In this document: positions 8,092 to 21,243 of the stretch, in pieces
Position numbering within the stretch: the first letter of the stretch is position 1
How the letters are laid out: each line of letters opens with the position of its first letter
From: Palsa-504 sp963739615
Lineage (GTDB): Bacteria > Actinomycetota > Actinomycetes > Streptosporangiales > Streptosporangiaceae
NCBI GenBank assembly: GCA_963739615.1
Contig: CAVUBD010000037.1
Location: 124,001 to 188,000, forward strand
Direction of reading: 5' to 3'
DNA: 64,000 nt
The notes under the pieces: generated by a model
Told to the model about the DNA's origin: nothing
What the model saw: the letters and a program-made list of their open reading frames with translations, nothing else
The model's database searches: none
Position numbers and translations under genes: made by a program

Positions 8092-8955
8092 ATGGACATC
8101 CTGGCCGAGGCCCGCCGCGTATCGATGCGCTTCGGCGCCTTCACCGCCGTATCCGAGGTGGACCTCACGGTCGGCCGCGGCGAGGTCGTCGGCCTGCTCG
8201 GGGCGAACGGCGCCGGCAAGACCACCCTCATCCGCCTGCTGCTCGGCCTGCTGCGGCCCGGCGACGGCGTGGTCCGGCTCTTCGGCGACCCGCCGTCGAT
8301 CGCGACACGACGGCGGGTCGGCTACGTCCCCCAGACGCTCGGTCTGTACGCCGGCCTGACCGTGGCGCAGAACTGGGCCTTCACGGCCGCGGCGTTCGGC
8401 ATCACCGGCGCCCGGATACCCGAGGGGATCCAGGCGTGGAAGAACGAGGTCGTCGGCGGGCTTCCGCTCGGCGCGCAACGCCGGGTGGCGTTCGCGGTGG
8501 CCCTTTCTCACGATCCTGAGCTCCTGATCCTCGACGAGCCCACCTCGGGCGTCGGGCCGCTTGGCGGCGCGCGGCTGTGGGAGGAAATCCGGCAGGCCTC
8601 CGGCCACGGGACCGGAGTGCTGGTGACGACGCACAACATGGAGGAATCCGGGCAGTGCGACCGCCTGGTCGTGATGGCAGCGGGGAAAGTCGTGGCGAGG
8701 GGCACCGAAGCCGAGATCATCGGCGGCCAGACCGCGGCCGAGGTACGCTGCCCCGACCGCAACCGCGCCTTCGCCCTGCTCAACGCCGGCCAGTTTCCCG
8801 TGCAGGTGCACGGCCAGGCGCTGCGCGTCGCTGGGCCGGCCGCGGCCGTCGCCGGGCTGCTTTCGCGTGCGGGCATCGACGCGGCCGTCGAGACCGTCCC
8901 GGCGAATCTCGAGGAGGCGTTCGTGGCGATCGTCGCACCGCCGGCGGTGGGATGA
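8092..8955 (+). CDS. ABC transporter ATP-binding protein (second, degenerate signature)
   Basis: 287 residues, with GGGAGG before ATG 8092 and four bases after the previous stop. Walker A is GANGAGKTT, the Q-loop VPQTLGLY, Walker B LLILDEPTSG, and the switch histidine is present (VTTHNMEESG). The signature that should read LSGGQ is LPLGAQRR, and the D-loop is GVGPLG instead of GVDP. Together with the altered H-loop of its partner, this predicts an asymmetric heterodimer with one consensus and one degenerate ATP site, as in many heterodimeric exporters. The C-terminal 70 residues form the usual accessory domain of drug-export ATPases. Its stop overlaps the TetR start (ATGA). Confidence 0.85.
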   Translation: MDILAEARRVSMRFGAFTAVSEVDLTVGRGEVVGLLGANGAGKTTLIRLLLGLLRPGDGVVRLFGDPPSIATRRRVGYVPQTLGLYAGLTVAQNWAFTAAAFGITGARIPEGIQAWKNEVVGGLPLGAQRRVAFAVALSHDPELLILDEPTSGVGPLGGARLWEEIRQASGHGTGVLVTTHNMEESGQCDRLVVMAAGKVVARGTEAEIIGGQTAAEVRCPDRNRAFALLNAGQFPVQVHGQALRVAGPAAAVAGLLSRAGIDAAVETVPANLEEAFVAIVAPPAVG

Positions 8956-9527
8956 GCCGGACCGGCCGGCGACCCGGAACCACAGGCACCAGGGACGCCA
9001 TCCTGGCCGTCGCCCGCCGCAGGTTCGCCACCCGCGGCTACGACGCCACCTCGCTGCGCGGCATCGCCACCGAGGCGAAGGTGGACCCAGCGCTGGTCAT
9101 CCACTACTTCGGCACCAAGGAAGGGCTGTTCGTCGCCGCGACCGGACTGCCCGCCGGTCTTTCCGAGCTACTGGGGAACCTCGCGACCCTCCCGCTGCAT
9201 GACGCCGTCCAGGCCCTCGTCCGCGGCTACCTGCAACTCGTCGACAGCGACAAGAGCCGCAACGCCATCCTCGCCCTGGTCCGCTCGGCGGTCTCCAACG
9301 ACAAGGCCGCCGCCCTGCTGCGCGAGTTCATGACCGCGGAACTGCTCCCGGTCATCGCCCGGCTCACCAGCCACCCGGACGCCGGCCTGAGGGCATCGCT
9401 GGTTGCGGCGCACTTGATCGGCATCGCCACGCAGCGCCACGTCATCCGGGTCGAGCCGCTCGCGAAGGCGAGCCCAGACGAAATCGTCGCGCTGGTGACC
9501 CCCGCCATCGAGCAGTACCTGCGGTAA
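8952..9527 (+). CDS. TetR-family repressor of the ABC exporter operon
   Basis: 191 residues; ATG 8952 overlaps the upstream stop by four bases, so it is the last gene of the permease-ATPase-ATPase operon. The N-terminal HTH is clear: AILAVARRRFATRGYDATSL, then VDPALVIHYFGTKEGLF. The C-terminal ligand domain fits the TetR_C family found beside drug exporters. The expected role is autorepression of the operon, relieved by an exported compound. No palindromic operator was identified within the operon itself; the likely site lies upstream of 6148. Confidence 0.86.
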   Translation: MSRTGRRPGTTGTRDAILAVARRRFATRGYDATSLRGIATEAKVDPALVIHYFGTKEGLFVAATGLPAGLSELLGNLATLPLHDAVQALVRGYLQLVDSDKSRNAILALVRSAVSNDKAAALLREFMTAELLPVIARLTSHPDAGLRASLVAAHLIGIATQRHVIRVEPLAKASPDEIVALVTPAIEQYLR

Positions 9528-9536
9528 GCGCCGGCC

Positions 9537-14367
<4,831 letters not shown>

Positions 14368-14633
14368 GTTCCCATAGTGCCCTGCGCCACCGACATTTCC
14401 GGCCATCGCCCTGGTGACCGCCGCACCATTTCGGCCGAACGAGCCCAGGTGCGTGCCACCGCGGCCTGCGTGCCCCCGCCCTCTTCGCTCCCTCCGGCTC
14501 CCCGTACCGGCTCGATGGAGCATGGAGCCGGCGACCTGACCGTCCCCGTCCCCGTCCCCGTCCCGTCGGAGTCACGTGGCGGAGTAGTCTCGGCTCGACT
14601 CAGGAACGGGAACTGGAACGCGGCGGTGACGGC

Positions 14634-15383
14634 ATGAGGTTGTCCCGGCGGGTAGCGCTGTCGGCGGCGGTCGCCGGCGCGCTGCTGCTGGCGGGGTGCA
14701 GTGCTGGTCCGCCTGCCGGCCGCCCCCAGCAGGAAGCCACCGCCACCTCCGCGCTGCCCTCGCGCACGGCACCCTCCAGCCCGGCACCATCACCCCCGGC
14801 ATCACCGAGCCCGGCATCACCGAGCCCGGTGCCGCCGAGCGCCCTGCCGGTCGCGCCCGGCGCCGGCGCCCGGCCGCAGACCAGCGCCGTCCCCAGCACG
14901 CAGTCCGCCGACTTCCGCAACGCGATGACGGATCTGTGGCTGGCCGTGACCACCGGCCAGGCGGGCCTCGCCCTGCCCGCCTTCTTTCCCCTCGGCGCGT
15001 ACCAGCAGCTGAAGGCGATCCCGTATCCGGCCTCGGACTGGCACGACCGGCTGTGGTACGACTTCGCCCTCGACGTCGGCGCGGCCCACGAACTCGTGTC
15101 TCCCGGCGCCCGGCTGGTCCGCGTGATCGTGCCCACCTACGACGAGGTCTGGGTGCCCCCGGGCGTCTGCGCTAACACGCTCGGCTACTGGCACGTCCCG
15201 CAGTCACGTGTCGTCTACTCCGAGCACGGTGCGGAACGCTCGTTCGGCATCGCCGACCTGATCTCCTGGCGCGGGGTGTGGTACGTGGTGCACCTCGGTG
15301 CCGTGCTGCGGAGCGTGGTGACCGGAATCGTCGATGAGCCCGAGGCCGGCCCCGGCATCCCCGGACCAGCGGGCGGCTGCTGA
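14634..15383 (+). CDS. Secreted lipoprotein, function unknown
   Basis: 249 residues. The N-terminus is a lipoprotein signal peptide: MRLSRRVALSAAV, a hydrophobic core, then lipobox LLAGC with the lipidated cysteine at residue 22. A Pro/Ser/Ala-rich linker of about 60 residues follows, in which PSPAS-type motifs repeat. The folded domain starts near residue 90 (DFRNAMTDLWLAVTTGQ) and runs to the end, with a single cysteine near VPPGVCANT. No catalytic motif is recognised. It is divergent from lhr and upstream of nagA, with no obvious functional link. Confidence 0.72.
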   Translation: MRLSRRVALSAAVAGALLLAGCSAGPPAGRPQQEATATSALPSRTAPSSPAPSPPASPSPASPSPVPPSALPVAPGAGARPQTSAVPSTQSADFRNAMTDLWLAVTTGQAGLALPAFFPLGAYQQLKAIPYPASDWHDRLWYDFALDVGAAHELVSPGARLVRVIVPTYDEVWVPPGVCANTLGYWHVPQSRVVYSEHGAERSFGIADLISWRGVWYVVHLGAVLRSVVTGIVDEPEAGPGIPGPAGGC

Positions 15384-15437
15384 CCGCGCAGTATCGCGCC
15401 TGACGCGCGCGCTTTCGCGGTCTGTCATCCTGCTCTG

Positions 15438-16621
15438 ATGCAGCCGGCCCCGGATTCTTACCGCATGCTGGCCGGCGGCCGGGTCGTGACCCCGGACGGC
15501 GTGCTCAGCCCGGGCTGGATCCGGCTGGCCGGGAACCTGATCGACGCGGCCGGACCGGGCCAGGCCCCGCCCGGGCTTCCAGCCGCCGACCTGCGCGGGC
15601 AGTGGGTGCTGCCGGGATTCGTCGATATGCACGTGCACGGCGGCGGCGGCGTGTCGTTCACCGAGGGATCGGCCGACGACGCCAGGCGAGCCGCGGAGTT
15701 TCACCTCGGGCACGGCAGCACGACCATCGTGGCCAGCCTGGTGACCGCGCCGCTCGCCGAGCTTGAGCGCCGGGCCGCCATGCTGGCCGGCCTGGCCGCG
15801 GCAGGCGTCATCGCCGGCATCCACCTGGAGGGGCCGTTCCTGTCCGCGGCCAGATGCGGAGCCCAGGATCCACGGCACATGCTCGCGCCTGACGTGGCCG
15901 TCCTCGACCGCCTGCACGCGGCCGCCGGGGACCACCTGAAGGTCATCACCATCGCCCCCGAACGTCCCGGCGCGATCGAGGTGATCAAGGCTGCGGCGCG
16001 AGCCGGGCTGACCGTGGCCGTCGGGCACACCGACGCCACCGCCGAGGTGGCCGCGGCGGCGGTCGACGCCGGCGCGACTCATGCGACGCACCTGTTCAAC
16101 GGCATGCGGCCGCTGCACCACCGCGAGCCGGGTGCCGCCGGTGCCTTGCTCGACCGCGACGAGGTCAGCTGCGAGGTGATCGCCGACGGCGTCCACCTGC
16201 ACGACACCACCGTCCGCCTGGCCGCCCGTGCCGCCGGCCCGGCCTCGTCCTGATCACCGACGCCATGGCGGCGGCCGGGATGCCGGATGGCAGCTACCTG
16301 CTCGGTTCGAAGCAGGTGAACGTCACCGGGGGAGTGGCGCGCCTGGCCGGCGATAGCAACAGCGAGCCGGGCGCGATCGCCGGCTCGACCGCCACCATGG
16401 CCGCTGTCGTCAGGCGCGCGATCGCCGCGGGCCTGCCGGTCCCCGACGTCGTCGCCGCGGCGAGCACGACTCCGGCGCGCGTGCTCGGCCTCGCCGGCCG
16501 CACCGGCGCCCTGGTCCCGGGCGGGTACGCGGACCTGGTGGTCTGCGACGAGGAGTTCCGGCTGCGCGCGGTGATGCGGCGAGGCCAGTGGCTCAGCTCA
16601 CCTGGCGGACCGACCCGGTGA
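15438..16621 (+). CDS. nagA: N-acetylglucosamine-6-phosphate deacetylase, one frameshift
   Basis: Removes acetate from GlcNAc-6-phosphate in amino-sugar and wall-sugar recycling. Starting at ATG 15438 it shows the amidohydrolase metal motif VDMHVHGGGG, the family HLEGPFL, VGHTDATAEVA and THLFNGMRPLHHREPG. The frame ends prematurely at 16253. One frame over it resumes at once with LVLITDAMAAAGMPDG (catalytic Asp), then GSTATM and ADLVVCDEE to 16621. A single missing base around 16238-16245, in a GC-rich run, explains the break. With it repaired the protein is about 394 residues, normal for NagA. The 3' end overlaps the convergent septum-formation-like gene by 29 bases. Either a recent pseudogene or an uncorrected indel. 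Confidence 0.85.
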
Positions 16622-17345
16622 GCTTCCCTGCTGACGAGCGGATCTCGCACACCACGGTGCGCTCGCCGGCCTTCCAGGCCGCCTGGTCCGGGTAGATGTA
16701 CTCCTGGGCGAACGCGGCGCTGGCGAGCTGCGGGTTCAGGTAACCGCCGAGCCTTTCCGCGCAGCCGTGGCCCGCCTCCTGCTGCACCGCGGTGCTGCCC
16801 GGCCACGAAGATCCCGTCAGCGCATAGCTGGCGAACACCTCAGCATCATGCGGCTGGGAGCAGGCCAGCCGCGTAAAGGCCAGCCCGTTGGCCGCGGAAT
16901 CGACGCAATCGCCCGGCCGCAGCGTGAACACGGCCGCCGGCCGGTAGGTGACGACGGTCTTCCTGTGAAAGCCGTGGGTCACCACGTCCAGCACCCCGGC
17001 GGCCACCGCGACGAGCGCGATGACACCGAGGATCATGCCGGCGATGGCGAGCGGGCTCACATCCCTGGCCGGCTTAGCCCCTCCCCCCGCCGCCCCGGCG
17101 CCTCCCCCCTCGGCCCCCGCGTCCCCGGCCACGTCAGCTTCCGCGGCCTCTGCCTCGGCCACCTCTGCCTCGGCCACCTCTGCCTCGGCCACCTCGGCCG
17201 CCTCCGCCGCTTCGTTCTCCGCGGGCTCAGCCTCGAGGAGTTCCGTCGCCGCCGGTTCAGCGTGCGTCATCGGTTCAACGTGCGTCAGCGCAGGATCCAC
17301 CGGTTCTTGGGAGCATCCCCCATTCACCCCCGCCAGCGCGGCCAT
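16593..17345 (-). CDS. Septum-formation family membrane protein (DUF4190-like helix plus Septum_form domain)
   Basis: About 250 residues. ATG 17345 is preferred (GGAGG four bases upstream); a GTG at 17417 in the same frame has no ribosome site. The N-terminal cytoplasmic part is an acidic Ala/Glu repeat (VAEAEVAEAE, from a 15-bp DNA repeat near 17155-17205). One transmembrane helix (IAGMILGVIALVAVAAGVL) follows. The extracellular part has the Septum_form pattern: TLRPGDCVD, CSQPHDAEVFA, GHGCAERL, and paired cysteines. Proteins of this family are linked to wall and septum assembly in actinomycetes, but the biochemical role is not known. Confidence 0.75.
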   Translation of the reverse strand: MAALAGVNGGCSQEPVDPALTHVEPMTHAEPAATELLEAEPAENEAAEAAEVAEAEVAEAEVAEAEAAEADVAGDAGAEGGGAGAAGGGAKPARDVSPLAIAGMILGVIALVAVAAGVLDVVTHGFHRKTVVTYRPAAVFTLRPGDCVDSAANGLAFTRLACSQPHDAEVFASYALTGSSWPGSTAVQQEAGHGCAERLGGYLNPQLASAAFAQEYIYPDQAAWKAGERTVVCEIRSSAGKLTGSVRQVS

Positions 17346-17579
17346 CCGTCCTCCAACGTGCCCAGTGCCCGCCGCGGCCGGTCCCGCGATACCGGCGCTC
17401 TGGTCGGACGGGCGCACGCTCGAAGATCGCGAAGTGCGCCGATGATCCCAGTACTTCCCACGTATTTAATAACGACACATCAGGCATAAAGTCTCTGGAG
17501 TCACCCGCGTTACAGTGTTGCCGACGGCCCGGCCGGGCGGATGAGCAGACCTCGGTCAGCTCGGCAGTAGCCTGACGAC

Positions 17580-17774
17580 GTGCGGTTGACGGCATTCTGG
17601 AACCTGATGAGGGCGCAGTTCGGCGAGGAGTACGCCCAGAGCGTGGCCAAGGACTTCGTCTTCGCCAACCTCGGCGGCCGCACGATCGAGCGCGCCCTCG
17701 CCGACGGGATAGACGCCAAGGTGGTCTGGCGGGCGGTCTGCGAAACCTTCAACGTGCCGGAAAACATGCGCTGA
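17580..17774 (+). CDS. DUF3046 family protein
   Basis: 64 residues from GTG 17580. The whole protein matches DUF3046: MRLTAFWNLMRAQFG at the start, LGGRTIERALADG in the middle and VWRAVCETFNVP at the end. This small cytoplasmic protein of unknown function sits just before recA in many actinomycetes, and the position here is the same apart from the intervening PPOX gene on the other strand. AT-rich sequence at 17455-17515 upstream probably holds its promoter. Confidence 0.88.
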   Translation: MRLTAFWNLMRAQFGEEYAQSVAKDFVFANLGGRTIERALADGIDAKVVWRAVCETFNVPENMR

Positions 17775-17970
17775 GGCGCCAGGGGCCCTTGCTGGCCAGG
17801 CTTCGGGCCCGATGCCGCGCCGTGGTCCCGCGCGGATGCCCGGCGACAAGGCAGCCCCGACGACCATCACGGGACACGGGGACCGCCCCCCGCTGCCCGG
17901 TCTAACAGCGCCCCCCAGGTCCGGCCCGCGGCCGCCACCTGACCGGCCCGCTGGCTGGCGAGCAGGGCGG

Positions 17971-18375
17971 CTAGTAGCCGAGCCGCCGTGGGGTGTTGAT
18001 CTTGTCCGGCGCGACCTTGAGGATCACGCGCCCCTGCGGGCCGACGGGATTGGCGTAATCCTTGCCGGTGTACTTGTTGGCCAGCTCGTCGATGTGCCGG
18101 CGCGCCTCGTCGCCGGTAACCGTCTCGACCACGCGCCCTCTGACCTCGGCCCAGTCATAGGGGTTATCTTCGGCGCGGATAAGCAGGGTGATCCGCGGGT
18201 CGCGGGCGACGTTCCTGGCCCGCTGCCGCACCGGCTCGGTGTTGACCAGCACGTGCTCGTCGTCCACGTCCACCCAGGTAAGCAGGGCCTGTGGCTGCCC
18301 GCTCGGCATCAGGGTCACCACCGTGGCCAGGTTCTTGCCCTTGGCCAGGCGAGTTACGTCCTCATCGAGCGGCAT
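17971..18375 (-). CDS. PPOX-class F420-dependent oxidoreductase
   Basis: 134 residues; ATG 18375 with AAGGAGA five bases upstream. It has the split-barrel flavin/deazaflavin fold: KGKNLATVVTLMPSGQPQALL strand pair, DEHVLVNTEPVRQRARN with the phosphate-binding arginines, and DPRITLLI. The length fits the small single-domain F420H2-dependent reductases of actinomycetes. The substrate cannot be predicted. It is encoded divergently from recA. Confidence 0.82.
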   Translation of the reverse strand: MPLDEDVTRLAKGKNLATVVTLMPSGQPQALLTWVDVDDEHVLVNTEPVRQRARNVARDPRITLLIRAEDNPYDWAEVRGRVVETVTGDEARRHIDELANKYTGKDYANPVGPQGRVILKVAPDKINTPRRLGY

Positions 18376-18549
18376 CTGAGTCTCCTTGCGCCGGTAAGCC
18401 TGCTCTGACTGGTGCCGATGTTAGCCAGCGGCACCCCCCCGCGTCCCGGCCGCCCTGCGTCCCGCCCGCCCCCGCGGTGCCCGCCGCGTCCCGCCCGAGG
18501 CCCTGGATTCCCTGAATTTCTGGCCGCCTTTCGGCGTGTCACGCATGAT

Positions 18550-18572
18550 CGAATACACGTTCGCTCTATAGT
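18550..18572 (+). promoter_or_regulatory. LexA (SOS) box and -10 element of recA
   Basis: CGAATACACGTTCG at 18550-18563 fits the actinobacterial LexA box CGAAC-N4-GTTCG with one change. It is followed by TATAGT at 18567-18572, a good -10 hexamer. LexA bound here would cover the promoter spacer. recA starts 202 bases downstream, which leaves a long leader. The rest of 18376-18774 shows no gene. Confidence 0.78.
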
Positions 18573-18774
18573 GGACAGGTGGCGGTAGCCCGGCACCAGC
18601 AACCGGGAGCGCGGCCACGAAATCCCCCAGCGGGCCGTGCTCACAGAAATGTCAGTGGTGCCGCATACCTTGTCCACTGATGCCGCCGGGGGATACCCGG
18701 CGGGACCATAACTCAGACGACCTGGGCGGTGCGGGAGGTGCCCGCAGGCCCCTTAACCCGGCAGGGAGTCCCCC

Positions 18775-21228
18775 ATGGCAGCAAGCAGCAAGTCGAGCCC
18801 GGAGCGCGCGGGTGACAGGGATAAGGCCCTGGAGACCGCACTCCTCCAGATCGAACGGCAGTTCGGCAAGGGCTCGGTCATGCGCCTCGGCGAGGAGACG
18901 CGGGTGCCGGTCGAGGTGATCCCGACTGGTTCGATCGCGCTGGACGTGGCACTGGGCCTCGGCGGCCTGCCCCGCGGCCGCATCGTCGAGATATACGGCC
19001 CGGAAAGCAGCGGCAAGTGCGCCACAGCGGACACCTACGTGTGGACCGACCGCGGGCTGGAGACGATAGCCGAGATCTTCACCCGATGTGGTGAGGAGCT
19101 TGACTGCGCAACACGAATCACCAACATCGGCCATCTCGACGTTCGCATGGTCAACGAGCATCGCGAGCTTGAGCAAGTAGCGGCACTCACACACAACGGG
19201 AACCAGTCGGTGCTTCGTTTCCGGCTTCGCTCCGGTCGTACACTCAGTGTTACGCACAATCACCCACTGCGTGTGATCAGTGAGCGGGGTTTTATTATCT
19301 GGCGTAACGCAGGCCAGATAAAGCTCGGCGACACAATTGTGTCGGCCGCCTTCGGGGGAAACGAAGCGGCGTGCGGGGACGGGCTGAGCGAGGATGAGGC
19401 TATCTTCCTGGGATACCTCGTAGCCGAAGGATCACTCTCGGCTCGCAACGAGGTACGTTTCACCAATACTGACCCCGAAGTCGCGGAAGAATACACGAAG
19501 ATCGTATGCAGTCTCTTCGATGCTACCGTAAAGAACTATCATGACACGCAACATGTCGTGCATTCGACCGCCCTACGGAAGCGCCTCGAAAAAGACTACG
19601 GTCTCGACTATGTGACAGCTGTGGATAAGAAGGTTCCCGCCTGCGTCCGTACCGCTGGGCATAAGGCGCAGCGTGCCTTCCTTTCGGCGCTCTTCGAAGG
19701 CGATGGGTGGATTGATCCCTCATCTACGATCGGATTGGGTACTGCGTCTGAGGAACTAGCCCGGCAGGTCCAGCTGATGCTCTACGGGCTCGGGATTCCG
19801 GCGACCATCTCGTCAAAGTACAATGCGAAGTACGAACGCGACTACTGGTCCGTAACCGTAAATCCCGCTGTGGCCGGCCGATTCCTATACGAAGTAGGGT
19901 TCCGCTCTGCTCGCCGGAAGGAGCAAGTCGAGAAGTGCTTCAAGCTGTCACCCCGGGACCCGCAGTTCGAGAACATCCCGAATCTGTCAGGCCTGCTCCG
20001 GGACCTGCGTGATGACTGTGGCGGCGACAGAGGGTTCGACAGGACCGCAGGCGACATCTTCCGCAAAGATGTCTCTCTCTCGTGCTCTCGGCAGCGCTTG
20101 ACGAAGATCGTGGCGTGGTGTGATCGTCAGGAAGACCGCTTCTCGGCAGGAGCCAAAACGATCGTGGAGTATCTGCGGATACTCTCGAGGCTTCCGTACA
20201 CCTACGAAGAGGTCGTGGCGATCGAGGACCGGGGGCTCCAGCCAACCTTCGATGTAGTCCTCCCTCGCACCCACAGTTTCATCGCCAACGGTATGTTGTC
20301 CCACAACACCACCGTGGCGCTGCACGCTGTGGCGAACGCCCAGAAGGCGGGCGGCATCGCGGCTTTCATTGACGCCGAGCACGCGCTGGACCCGGACTAC
20401 GCCAAGAAGCTCGGCTGCGACACCGACGCGCTGCTGGTTTCCCAGCCCGACACGGGCGAGCAGGCCCTGGAGATCGCGGACATGCTTATCCGCTCCGGAG
20501 CCATCGATGTCGTCGTCATCGACTCGGTCGCTGCGCTCGTGCCCAAGGCGGAGATCGAGGGCGAGATGGGGGACAGTCATGTCGGGCTTCAGGCACGGCT
20601 CATGTCCCAGGCTCTCCGCAAGATCACCGGTGCGCTGAGCCAGACTAAAACCACCGCAATTTTCATCAACCAATTGCGGGAAAAGGTAGGAGTTATGTTC
20701 GGCTCGCCTGAGACCACCTCAGGCGGAAAGGCGCTTAAATTCTATGCTTCTATTCGCCTGGATGTGCGCCGAATCGAAACACTTAAAGACGGTACCGATG
20801 CGGTCGGTAATAGAACGAGAGTTAAAGTGGTAAAGAATAAGATGAGCCCTCCTTTCAAGGTCGCGGAATTCGATATTCTTTATGGTATCGGAATTAGCCG
20901 GGAAGGCGGCCTTATCGATCTCGGCGTGGAGCAGGGGATCGTGCGCAAGTCGGGCGCCTGGTACACCTACGAAGGCGATCAGCTCGGCCAGGGCAAGGAG
21001 AACGCCCGTACCTTCCTGCGTGATAACCCGGACATGGCCAACGAGATCGAGAAGCGGATCAAGGAGAAGCTCGGCATCGGCCCGCGCGTCGACGCCGACG
21101 CCGTGCCGGCCGCTCCCGGATCCGCCGGAGCTGGCCACAGCAACGGCAGCGGGTCCGCCGGCCACGGGGCCGGTCCGTCAAAGATCGCCCCCGGTCCGTC
21201 AAAGATCGCCCCCGTCGTCACGATCTAG
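18775..21228 (+). CDS. recA: Recombinase RecA precursor interrupted by an intein
   Basis: The 817-codon frame encodes RecA (about 387 residues after splicing) split by a 430-residue intein (19018-20307). The N-extein ends at the P-loop, GPESSGK, and the C-extein begins TTVALHAVANAQK, so the ATP site exists only after splicing. The C-extein carries LLVSQPDTGEQALEI, VVVIDSVAALVPKAEIEGEM, loop L2 (FINQLREKVGVMFGSPETT) and the C-terminal lobe ending in a Gly/Ala/Ser tail with a repeated PSKIAP. GGCAGGGAG lies before ATG 18775. SOS control is expected from the LexA box at 18550, and recX follows 15 bases downstream. About 265 bases of the C-extein (20641-20905) are unusually AT-rich. Confidence 0.97.
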   Translation: MAASSKSSPERAGDRDKALETALLQIERQFGKGSVMRLGEETRVPVEVIPTGSIALDVALGLGGLPRGRIVEIYGPESSGKCATADTYVWTDRGLETIAEIFTRCGEELDCATRITNIGHLDVRMVNEHRELEQVAALTHNGNQSVLRFRLRSGRTLSVTHNHPLRVISERGFIIWRNAGQIKLGDTIVSAAFGGNEAACGDGLSEDEAIFLGYLVAEGSLSARNEVRFTNTDPEVAEEYTKIVCSLFDATVKNYHDTQHVVHSTALRKRLEKDYGLDYVTAVDKKVPACVRTAGHKAQRAFLSALFEGDGWIDPSSTIGLGTASEELARQVQLMLYGLGIPATISSKYNAKYERDYWSVTVNPAVAGRFLYEVGFRSARRKEQVEKCFKLSPRDPQFENIPNLSGLLRDLRDDCGGDRGFDRTAGDIFRKDVSLSCSRQRLTKIVAWCDRQEDRFSAGAKTIVEYLRILSRLPYTYEEVVAIEDRGLQPTFDVVLPRTHSFIANGMLSHNTTVALHAVANAQKAGGIAAFIDAEHALDPDYAKKLGCDTDALLVSQPDTGEQALEIADMLIRSGAIDVVVIDSVAALVPKAEIEGEMGDSHVGLQARLMSQALRKITGALSQTKTTAIFINQLREKVGVMFGSPETTSGGKALKFYASIRLDVRRIETLKDGTDAVGNRTRVKVVKNKMSPPFKVAEFDILYGIGISREGGLIDLGVEQGIVRKSGAWYTYEGDQLGQGKENARTFLRDNPDMANEIEKRIKEKLGIGPRVDADAVPAAPGSAGAGHSNGSGSAGHGAGPSKIAPGPSKIAPVVTI
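19018..20307 (+). mobile_element. RecA intein with LAGLIDADG homing-endonuclease domain (430 residues)
   Basis: The first residue is Cys (CATADTYVWTDRGLETI, block A). Block B is LRSGRTLSVTHNHPLRV with the TxxH-type catalytic residues. The end is THSFIANGMLSHN (blocks F/G), followed by Thr as the +1 nucleophile. All class-1 splicing residues (Cys1, penultimate His, terminal Asn, Thr+1) are present, so splicing should work. Between the blocks lie two dodecapeptide motifs, FLGYLVAEGSL and FLSALFEGDGWID, with acidic residues retained, so a LAGLIDADG endonuclease is plausibly active. The base composition is visibly lower in GC than the exteins, as expected for a horizontally moving element. Insertion between Lys and Thr of the Walker A motif makes RecA wholly dependent on splicing. 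Confidence 0.93.
20641..20905 (+). other. AT-rich tract inside the RecA C-extein
   Basis: From ACTAAAACCACC to GGAATTAGC the codons switch to A/T-ending choices (aaa, aat, att, tat, ctt, gtt, aga) while the protein stays ordinary RecA. GC-rich codon use returns abruptly on both sides. The tract includes VVKNKM-SPPFK, the place where M. tuberculosis RecA carries its own intein (from memory, between KNK and Cys-SPPFK); here the site is empty, with Met. It may be a recombination or co-conversion tract. Confidence 0.7.
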
Positions 21229-21243
21229 CACTGGTGAGGACAA

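Noticed and set aside
18652..19263. Minus-strand open frame crossing the recA start and the intein
   Set aside because: It overlaps the SOS leader and recA, and the product shows no domain.
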